Of a stretch of 64,000 bases of DNA, positions 56,411 through 64,000 are shown piece by piece. The DNA is taken from the NCBI GenBank assembly GCA_028583605.1, contig CM053329.1, forward strand, positions 36,889,992 to 36,953,991, written 5' to 3'. This DNA comes from Dastarcus helophoroides (Eukaryota; Arthropoda; Insecta; Coleoptera; Bothrideridae). Below the pieces are notes generated by a model. It had not been told where the DNA came from. It searched no databases and was given only the letters and a program-made list of their open reading frames with translations. How positions within the stretch are numbered: the stretch's first letter is position 1; each line of letters opens with the position of its first letter. Made by a program: the position numbers and the translations under genes.

Positions 56411-56655
56411 TGTTTGATGGAACGGACTGGTACTTGGTTATCTTCAAAAGTTGAAATACAGAACTTGTTCCCTGAAACCAAGAAAGATTAAAAAACACAA
56501 CAAAGGTTGCTCTAACGCGTTTCGACAGTCAAGCTGTCATCTTCAGAGAGAAACTGAAGATGACAGCTTGGCTGTCGAAACGCGTTAAAGCAACCTTTGT
56601 TGTATTTTTTAATCTTTCTTGGTTTCAGGGGACAAGTTCTGTGTTTCAATTTCAG
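56411..56655. mobile_element. Palindromic repeat family, best copy: near-perfect 100-bp arms
   Basis: The left arm is 56452-56547 (acagaacttgttccctgaaa ... gcgtttcgacagtcaagctg ... cttcagagag). The right arm, 56549-56652, is its near-perfect reverse complement (ctgaagatgacagcttggct ... ggtttcaggggacaagttct). The centre is only a few bases. Outside the left arm the family head gatggaacggactgg and ttggttatcttcaaaag is present; it is missing on the right. It would form a very long hairpin. The frame starting MTAWLSKRV across the right arm is a by-product and also appears at 19646 on the minus strand. Confidence 0.8.
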
Positions 56656-57560
56656 ATTTTATTGTACTTTTTGAAAATTTTTGAAATTTCGCTAACGAAA
56701 ATTTTGCGTTTTCTAAAAGGTGGATTTTTTAAAAGTTTTCTTAAAATGATGACATTCTGACATTATTCTCTTTTTCAAAAAATTCGATTTTTATGAAATT
56801 TTCGACTTTCTGAAGACTTTGACTTTTTTGAAATTTCGACAACTCAAAGTTCAGATTATTTCCAAATTTTGAGTTTTTTGTAACAATTTCGATACCAAAT
56901 TTTCGTCTTTTCATCAACATTTAAAATTTTTCATAAGTATAGATTTATTTAAAAAATTGGACATTCAAAGTATCCACTTTTTTCAAGTTTCCATTTCTAT
57001 CAACATTTCGATTTTTTTCAATATTTTGGCTTCAAATTTTTCATTTTTTCTGGAATTTTTTTGTAAATTTAACTTAAGAACTCGACGTTTCAAAATTTTG
57101 AGGCTTTTTTGCACATTTTGGCTCACTCGATTTTTTTTTGGTAAATTTAATTTAATAAATCGACGTTTCCAAATTTTGATCCTTTTTTTGTGTTTTTGAC
57201 TTACTCGATTTTCTTTATTATAAATTTAACTTTAGAAAATCGACATTTCAAAATTTGGGACTTGTTTTTGTACATTTTGCCTCCCTCGAATTTTTTGCAA
57301 ATTAAATTTTGTTGCGTTTTATAATCTTTCTTGGTTTCAGGGGACAAGATTTATCTTTCAATTTTTTACGTCTTTTCTTGTTAAAATGTTAAATTTTCTT
57401 CCTCAAAATTTGGACTTTGGTCTCAAAATTTTGTTTCCAAATCCAAGTTTAAATTTGAAAGGTCGATCTACTTCTCTTTGATCTTAAAATTAAATGTTTT
57501 CACCATGTCGAGTTTTTTTTCAAATTTCGGTACTTTTTCCAGTAGATTTGTTGGTTGACA
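56656..57560. repeat. Pyrimidine-biased AT tract
   Basis: Degenerate tttcgattttt words with several related lines (aaatttaacttaagaactcg, aaatttaatttaataaatcg, aaatttaactttagaaaatc at about 57064-57240), a loose repeat of about 70-90 bp. 57306-57365 is a right-end fragment of the palindromic family (tctttcttggtttcagggga). Confidence 0.55.
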
Positions 57561-57769
57561 TTGTACAACTACTTGTCTAACAGTTGTTTTGACTTGTTAT
57601 TTAACTTGGACTATAACCTTGAAAGTATCCTATTGCCTTAAGTTCTATGACCTCAGAAGTGTCATATTACCTGGAGTCTACTACGCATGCGTCATAATTT
57701 GAATTACCCGCCATTTTGTGGTCCAGAATCCCCCTTGGTACATTACTGTCGAGATATATAGAAGAGAAA
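57561..57769. other. Spacer where the base bias changes strand
   Basis: Mixed-composition DNA between the pyrimidine and purine tracts; nothing recognised. Confidence 0.35.
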
Positions 57770-58835
57770 GAATATTTAAAAAAATAGCAGAATTTCGAAA
57801 CAACATAAATACTTTGAGAAAAATGGCCGAATTTCTAAAAAAAAAAGATCTTTAAAAGAACATTTCAAAAAAAAGAATTTTGAGAATAAAGGCTAAAGTT
57901 CGAATTTTTGATGATAAGAAAACTTTTCAGAAAAAGACAGATTTGAAGAGAAAGGTCAGGATTTCGATAAAAAGACGAATTTCAAGCAGAGAGTCGGAAC
58001 TTTCAGAAATATTTAGTATCAAATTTTGAGATATAAAATCAAGATTTCGAAAAAAAAAAAACAAACTCCGAGAAACTAGTCTAAACTTTTGGAAAATTAG
58101 ATTCTAGAAAGTTGAAATTTTCATAAAAAACCAAATGTTAAGAAAAATAAAGAAATTTGTAGAAATAGGCGAAATTTTAAGAAATCAGTTTAAAATATTC
58201 AAGTGAAACTTCAAAATTGAGAGGAAATTCGAAATTTTTTAGAGAATATGGAAAAAATTTGGCACAGAAAGTTGATTTGATGAAAGTTAAATTTTGATAA
58301 AAGGGTTTAATTTAGCAAATTTTTGTTTTTAAAAAGGCAAATTTTGAAAAAAAAAGTCAAAATTTTCAAATAAAAAAACTTGGACAAAAATATTGAGATT
58401 TTTAGGAACATAAAGGATTGGATTTGAAATAAAATCAAGATTTCTAAAAAAGAACCAGATTTGAGAAAACTATGTATATTTCGAAAAAAATCACAAAAGC
58501 AAAAACAGATTTTGAAAAAAATTTGAAATTTCGAGAAAAAGATCGAAATTTTCAAAAAAATCAAAATTTAAAAAAAAAAATCCCAAATTATATAAAAATT
58601 CGAAATTTTCCAGAGAAAGTCAACATGTGCCATAAATTAAAGAAATTTTTTTTGAAAAATCACGAAATGTCAAAAAAAATTGAAGTTATCGACAAATGTC
58701 GAAATTTCAAGATAAATACGAATCCTGAAAAAAAAATGGAAATTTCAATTGAATATATATATTCGTCGACATTAAGAGCCAGGGGGGCAAGTGTCCTACC
58801 CTGCCCTATTCTAGATGCGCCTATCAATATATATA
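57770..58835. repeat. Purine-biased AT tract with transposon-like right end
   Basis: Degenerate gaaatttcgaaaaaa words. The end at 58778-58828 (gccaggggggcaagtgtcct, accctgccctattctagatg, cgcct) resembles right termini of non-autonomous DNA transposons. The 148-codon frame 58472-58918 is lysine-rich noise running across it. Confidence 0.5.
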
Positions 58836-60392
58836 GTTTTAGCTACACAACTTATGTCATCTATGTTAAATATGGGAATAGATCGTCTGAATTTTTTTTA
58901 ATAATTCATAGTGATTGAAGACGATCTGTAAACTTAAATTGCCAGTTTAATCATACGTCGTCCGTTAAGTACAATTCGCGTATCATCGGCTGTACTTAAC
59001 AAATTTGGATATTATAAAATCAAAATTTTAAGAAATGAAAAACCAAAAACGTAATTTTCACTTTAAAGTAAAAAATTAACAAAAGTAAAGGTTGAACCTG
59101 TAAAAATTTCACAATTAAAAAAATCGAACTAAATCCTAAAAATATTGAGAATCAGTTGAAATTTTGAGGTTAAATTCAAAATATTTAAAAGAAAATAGAT
59201 CTAGAAATATTTAGAAAAAAGTCAATTTTTGAAAAAATTGCGAATTTATTTATTAATTTTCTCGACATTTCGATTCTTAAGTGGAAGTGCTGGAGAAAAA
59301 TATTCTTTTTAAAGTTAAATATGAAGAGGAAATCTAAATTTAAAAAATCGAACTAAATCCTTAAAATATTGAGAATCAGTTGAAATTTTAAGGTTAAATT
59401 CCAAATATTTGAAAGAAAATGAATCCTAGAAAAACTTGGAAAAAGTTAATTTTGTAAAAAATTGAAAATTTCATGTCATAATATTCTCGATATTTCGATT
59501 TTTAAGTGGAAGTGGTAGATAAAAATATCCTCTGCAGAAAAATCTGATGTTATAGAAAATATTTAAATGATTAAGTTAAATATGAAGAGGAAATCTAAAT
59601 TTATCGTTTGTATTGAAAAATGTAGTTTTACATGAAAGTGTAAAATAAAATACTATTAAAAAAACTGAAATTAAATTTAAAGTCATCATTTAGAAAATAA
59701 AATGAAAATCGTTCTGAAATGACATTTTGATCATGAAGTCAAAATTTCGGGGGAAAAAGTCAAAACTGCATTTCAAATCGCAGTTTAGAAAAATATCACA
59801 GTTTTGATTAAAAAATGGGCTTTAAAAAATTTTCAGGTTAAAAATTGAAACTTCGAAAAAAAAAAACTAAAGGCGACGAAAAAACTCAAAATATCTTCAA
59901 AAAGTCGAAATTTTTACTTACGTAAAAAATGTCAGATGAAATTGAAAGTGTAAAATGTATGAAATTTTAGATTTAATAAGGAAATCGAAATTTCTAGATT
60001 CATATTTTAAAAAAAATGGACACAGAAGAAAATCCCTAATTTTAGAAATAATTTTCTGATTTAAATAATTCAAATTTAGTTTTAAATAGAAAATCAAAGC
60101 ACGTTACGCCCGAAAAAGTGATAAACGTTTTTGTAGAGACAAATGGAAAATTAAAGTTATTTAATTATTTATTATTATTAACTAACTAATTAGTTAATTA
60201 ATGCATCAATGAAAATGAACACTTCTCACTGAAAATCTTTTTGGATAATTTTATTTAAAGCAACATTCCACAAATGGATTATCGAAATCATTATTTCAAG
60301 TTTAAATTATCTTTATTTTGTACATTTATCCGTCATCATTTTTCAGGGGCTAGCCCGCCCCCTAAAAAAAAAATGTAGATACGCCAATATGC
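58836..60392. repeat. Purine-biased AT tract ending in a TGGCGTA-type terminus
   Basis: It contains a tandem duplication (separate entry) and ends at 60346-60392 with ggggctagcccgccccctaa, a poly-A, then gtagatacgcca. Read inward that is tggcgtatctac ... aggggg, similar to the left edge at 6721. Confidence 0.5.
59116..59602. repeat. Tandem duplication, unit of about 0.23-0.25 kb
   Basis: Two units begin aaaaaatcgaactaaatcct (about 59117 and 59342). Both pass through attgagaatcagttgaaatt and end aagttaaatatgaagaggaa. Confidence 0.8.
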
Positions 60393-60599
60393 TCAGGGCT
60401 GTATGCGAGATGGTCGAGACTACAGACCCGGCTTAGGTAACAACATACATCTTAAAATCTTTTAGTAACAACGGACTGGGATTTGGACAAGTATTATTTA
60501 TTATTAATATATCAAAAAAGTTTTATAGAAATAAGATATTTATAACTATTGCAATTGTTATAAGAAATTTATCAGGGGGGCAATGCCCCAGTGCCCTCT
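60393..60599. other. Unassigned DNA with one more transposon-like end
   Basis: 60571-60605 (caggggggcaatgccccagt, gccctctttgcatc) resembles the ggggggca...gcccta end at 58778. The rest is not recognised. Confidence 0.4.
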
Positions 60600-61200
60600 T
60601 TGCATCAACTGTCATTCATCGAACGTCCAACGAGGTCGAAATCAGCAGTCCCCTTTAATAACAATCAGGCCAAGCTGACTAATAAAACCGCGTCAAGAAA
60701 GTAGGTTTTGTTAAATAGGTAGTGTCTGTTAGGAGGAATATTTATTCAGTTTCCTGTATGCTTGCAGGTTAACCAGCCCACCAAATACCATGTACACATG
60801 TACGTTGGTGGTTGTCACCTAAGTAGCTTTATAGGAGTACGTTCACTAATTACAATTATAAATGCTTGTTTGTTGTGGTCCGTCCGACGTCGACTGGAAG
60901 GACATAAATGCATGCGGTTCGGCGTGCCGTGCAGGCATTTAAGTGGCTCGGACACAACGCAAAGTACGGTCTCGTCATGGTGTCTAATGACCGCGATGCT
61001 GCTCAGATAGGGGATGACTCGAGACACGATCTACACCGTCATTCTTTAGCTCCAGCACACCGCCTTGGGAATAACTCTGAATTAACAATATTGTCGTGCT
61101 TTTGTGGTCGATGTAATTATGCGTTTTATTTCATTTTATTCGCCATTGTCGAGACCGTTCGACGGTTCTTGCGACAAGCGAAGTTTATTTATTGAGATTG
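60600..61200. other. GC-richer single-copy island with two hairpins
   Basis: Higher G+C and non-repetitive. 60778-60811 folds (ccaccaaatac ... gttggtgg, inner atgt/acat), and 60906-60940 folds (aaatgcatgcgg ... ccgtgcaggcattt, with a mismatch and a bulge). Overlapping frames on both strands (82, 95 and 70 codons) have no recognisable domain. Candidate regulatory element or structured non-coding RNA. Confidence 0.35.
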
Positions 61201-61981
61201 CTTAATTCCTTCCCCAAGTTGTAATTTTCCAGTTAAACTGAAAGATTAAGAAACTTGGTCCTCGATGAATTTACGAGATATATTATGTATGAAGTCATTT
61301 TCGGTTCGTTGTATTGTTTGCTTATCTGTGTGGGTGAGGATTAAATTTTGCAATTTGGATAAGTGCTTTTATATAATAGTAATTACTCATTCAGCCATTT
61401 CAGCTACAGCAAAGTCTAAATGTCTGATAACATCTATTTGAGCTTAATGATGAACAAATTTTAAAACCATATTCCATATTTACACCGTTCTTTAACCTTC
61501 AGGATATTTTTAAAAATATCTAGGTACACCCAAATCTGCGTCTGTAATTAAATTACTTACTTTGTATTACTTTCGATTTTTTATAAATTCTATGATATTA
61601 GAAATTATTGACTGACTTGTTCTTCTTGAAGAATTATTTCTAAACAAAAACGACCCACAAAAATTAATAAAAAGGGACAATTTCATCCCTAAATTAAATT
61701 TTAGCAAAACAACTTAATCTTTCTAAGCATAACGCAACTCCTATACGCTTTGGAATTTTCAGAGTTTTTTTGGGATCCTTTTGGATTGAATATTAGTGTT
61801 AATATTCTCAGTCTAACCATTATTTGTAAAATTAGGATAAGTTAGTTCACCAGTCAATGGCCCTTTTATAGATTTTTTTAAATTTCTGCCAAATGTTATT
61901 AACAGTACTAAACACCTGCAAAATTAAGAGACTCCTGGCGTGTCAAAGTCAAGTCAAAGTTACGATTTTTAACGCATAAGG
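61201..61981. other. Low-repeat AT-rich DNA
   Basis: No recognised feature. Confidence 0.4.
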
Positions 61982-62767
61982 CAGCGTTTCCCAAAATGTT
62001 TTTGCCACAACTCGGTTATTTTTATGCTTCACCTTTGCAACATCCTTTTAGTCTACAAATAGGCAAAATAGATTATCATGTTTTCTCAAAATTCTGGTTA
62101 AAATATCGATATTTTTTATTTGGAAATAGGGAATATTAAAGTCAAAATTTTACGACAAAAAAAAAATGGAATATTCCAATTTTCCAGTTAAACCCCAGAT
62201 TTTGAAAAGAGTAAACCTTAAATAATAACTTTTTTTCAGAAAATTCATAATCTAAACGTTCAGTGGTTGTGGCTAGTTCAAATTTTGGTGTTTTCCCTCA
62301 GGATGTCGATTTTCGAGAATGTTACATATTTTTCAGATTTGTTTGAGCTTAAGAAATAATTTTCTTTTAAACATTTATTTTATGTTACACAGTTGACTTC
62401 AGTTTAAATAGTTTAATTTTCTTTCTCACAACTTCTGCTTTAAATGCTTTTTCCCCAAAATGTAAAGCGAGCATTTTTCTGAACATTGCAACTTTTGGTC
62501 AAAATTTAAAAAAAACTGTACTTTTTTCTTAAAAATTTAAGTTAAATGTTAAAATTAGTGTTATTTCCAAGATTTATCACTTTTTTTTCTGGTTCCTGTA
62601 ATTGAAGAATTCGATTTTTTTTAATCTCTAAACTTAGATTTTAATTCCAAAATCCAAGTTTAAACCTGTAATTGTTTTTTTTTTTGAGTTGAATGTTGAT
62701 CAATATTCTAAATTGAAGCTTCTTATTTTCAGTTTCTTCAAGTTAGGATTTAAGTCTGTTAAACTTA

Positions 62768-62849
62768 AAAAATTGAAATACAGATCTTGTCCACTGAAAC
62801 CGAGAAAGATTAAAAAACAGAACAAAGTTTGCTCTAGAGCAAATGGTAT
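62768..62849. mobile_element. Palindromic repeat family, arm interrupted by a mariner fragment
   Basis: aaattgaaatacagatcttg, ccactgaaaccgagaaagat and gaacaaagtttgctctagag lead to the mariner fragment. The family resumes at 63003 with tcatcttcagagagaaactg. Confidence 0.6.
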
Positions 62850-63000
62850 CAGGTCGTTCAATAAGTCCGTAGGATAAGTAAGAAAAAAACAAAATTTTGA
62901 TAAAACTCCATTTTATTATTCAACACAGTTGCCTTGGAGGGCGATACAACGAGTATAGCGATTTTCTAACTTTTTGATACCACTTTTATAGTACGATTTC
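62850..63000 (-). pseudogene. mariner 3' end: last 27 codons of transposase plus terminal repeat
   Basis: The minus strand from 63000 reads KSYYKSGIKKLENRYTRCIA, then LQGNCVE and stops: the C-terminus of a mariner transposase (compare GIKKLxxRYxKCIxLxGDYVE). After the stop come 3' untranslated bases and an end caggtcgttcaataagtccg at 62850. Everything upstream of the last 27 codons is missing. This is a different mariner lineage from the one at 39323, with different terminal repeats. Confidence 0.7.
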
Positions 63001-63624
63001 TCATCATCTTCAGAGAGAAACTGTTAAACTGAACTAACAAGACCAATTAAATGTTCTGTAATGAAACAGTTGATGGTGCTACAGTTGAAAATATTTACAA
63101 TCAATAATCATAAACCGGTTTTGCGAGTCCTTGGCATCAGAATGTCGCTGTGTCATTATAAACTTATAGCCATTAGTCAATTAAGAGACACGAACTCCAT
63201 TAAATAATTTGTAGCTTGTAACTGGCTGTATGAGGAACATTTTTGCTACCTTCGAGTTTAAACTCAGAATTTTGAGAAAAAGGTCAAAGTTTACAGATTA
63301 AAGTATTAATTTCGGGAAAAAGAAGTCATCATTTTTAGGAAAAATGCAACAAATTCTCCGTTCTATCGAAAAAAAATACGGAAAACACCAAATCTATTAA
63401 CAAAAGTCTTCTCAAAAATTCAAACTATTTTCGTAATTTCGATGTTTTAAACGACATTTTTAGAGAAAAGGACAATTGAGGTTTAATAGCTTATAATTAA
63501 AGTATTAATATTGAGAACTTTTTTGCATAAATTTCGAGTTTGGGTCAAAATTTTTACTCTTTTCTTTTTGAGAAAACAAACTAAATTTAAGCTCGAATTT
63601 TTTTTTTATTTCGCTTCTTAATTA

Positions 63625-63705
63625 GAGAAACTAAAATCAAATAAGACTAGAGACTAAAATCAAATAAGACTAGAGACTAAAATCAAATAAGACTAGAAAC
63701 TAAAA
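63625..63705. repeat. Tandem repeat, 23-bp unit, about three copies
   Basis: actaaaatcaaataagacta plus gag, repeated three times with a final ctaaaatcaaaatt. Confidence 0.85.
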
Positions 63706-64000
63706 TCAAAATTAAAAAACCCTAAATCATTTAAGTGGACATTGTTAAAAAAACAAAATAGTTTTAGAATATTAAAGTCAAAATTTCACGACAAAATATT
63801 CTAATTTTCTAGTTTAAAGCCCAGAATTTGAAAAGAGTGAACCTTAAATAATAACATTTTTTCAGAAAATTCATAATCTAAACGTTCAATAGTTGTGATT
63901 AGTGTAAATTTTGTTTTTTTTTCCTCAGGATGTCGACTTTTGGAAAATGTTACTTATTTTTCAGATTTGTATGAGCTTAAAAAATTATTTTCTTTTAAAG

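Larger units (their letters stand above)
61982..64000 (+). mobile_element. hAT-type element, left end; right end not in window
   Basis: CAGCGTTTCCCAAAATGTTT, then ttgccacaactcggttattt and atgcttcacctttgcaac, matching the end at 55871. The interior is AT-rich repeat with other insertions. It runs to the window edge or has lost its right end. Confidence 0.5.
62131..64000. repeat. Direct duplication with a period of about 1.64 kb, running off the window
   Basis: 62131-62371 and 63768-64000 are collinear (gaatattaaagtcaaaattt, gaaaagagt(a/g)aaccttaaat, ctcaggatgtcga, cagatttgt(t/a)tgagctta). The second copy reaches the last base, so the unit probably continues. Confidence 0.8.

Noticed and set aside
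58472..58918. 148-codon plus-strand frame
   Set aside because: Lysine/asparagine-rich low-complexity translation of a purine-biased tract, running across a transposon end.
60762..61195. Overlapping frames of 82, 95 and 70 codons as a gene
   Set aside because: Open on both strands because stops are rarer in GC-richer DNA; none shows a family feature.

Overview
This window looks like arthropod (probably insect) nuclear DNA: very AT-rich, free of dense coding sequence, and packed with degraded eukaryotic transposons (mariner, Tc1, pogo/Tigger, hAT-type elements, RTE/jockey-like non-LTR retrotransposons, a foldback element). I cannot name the species. I see no convincing host protein-coding gene, no rRNA, no intact tRNA gene and nothing prokaryotic, so it fits intergenic DNA or a very long intron.

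Layout. 1-1795 is plain AT-rich DNA. 1804-5535 is a 3.7 kb non-autonomous hAT-type element with an 8-bp target duplication; a 3'-truncated sister copy lies at 15753-18322. 6721-12722 is a long purine-biased AT tract built of two tandem arrays (units about 0.6 kb). 12723-13015 starts a dispersed self-palindromic family with at least nine more copies or fragments. 13284-13702 holds a possible core promoter and a 47-codon ORF. 19752-20562 is a pogo/Tigger-like element. 20568-23110 is a mosaic of non-LTR reverse-transcriptase scraps and two copies of a tRNA-Thr-like element (third copy at 34066). 25714-26055 is a non-LTR 3' end with a GAA tail. 26182-28710 is a decayed Tc1 element whose catalytic core is present three times in tandem. 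28940-30836 is an array of GAA-tailed units, an inverted repeat and a TTC tract, followed by an RTE-like pseudogene (30840-31660, minus). 32085-33000 is a 0.4 kb tandem repeat with a distant copy at 36814. 37940-38515 is another RT pseudogene. 38556-41290 is a satellite built on a palindromic 16-mer and split by a 710-bp deleted mariner (39323-40032).

42002-44630 is a 2.6 kb foldback element with tandemly repeated arms and a TTA target duplication, inserted into an older repeat whose unfilled copies at 53.5-54.1 kb show the empty site. 47056-47334 is a small hAT MITE with an 8-bp duplication. 47571-52361 is a 4.8 kb hAT-type element with a perfect 8-bp duplication, pyrimidine-rich on its left, purine-rich on its right, with about 760 bp of GAAGA microsatellite in the middle. 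53353-54190 holds inverted repeat copies and a 0.45 kb TIR element. 55871 and 61982 are related hAT-type left ends. 56411-56655 is the best palindrome copy. 57770-60390 is purine-biased tract DNA with several transposon ends. Low-repeat, relatively GC-rich islands at 35100-35480, 52850-53240 and 60600-61200 are the best candidates for host functional (non-coding) DNA.

Nothing here works as an operon or pathway. The history visible is layered transposition: nested insertions, target-site duplications, internal amplification and decay. Everything is read by eye; identities and boundaries are approximate unless a duplication fixes them.
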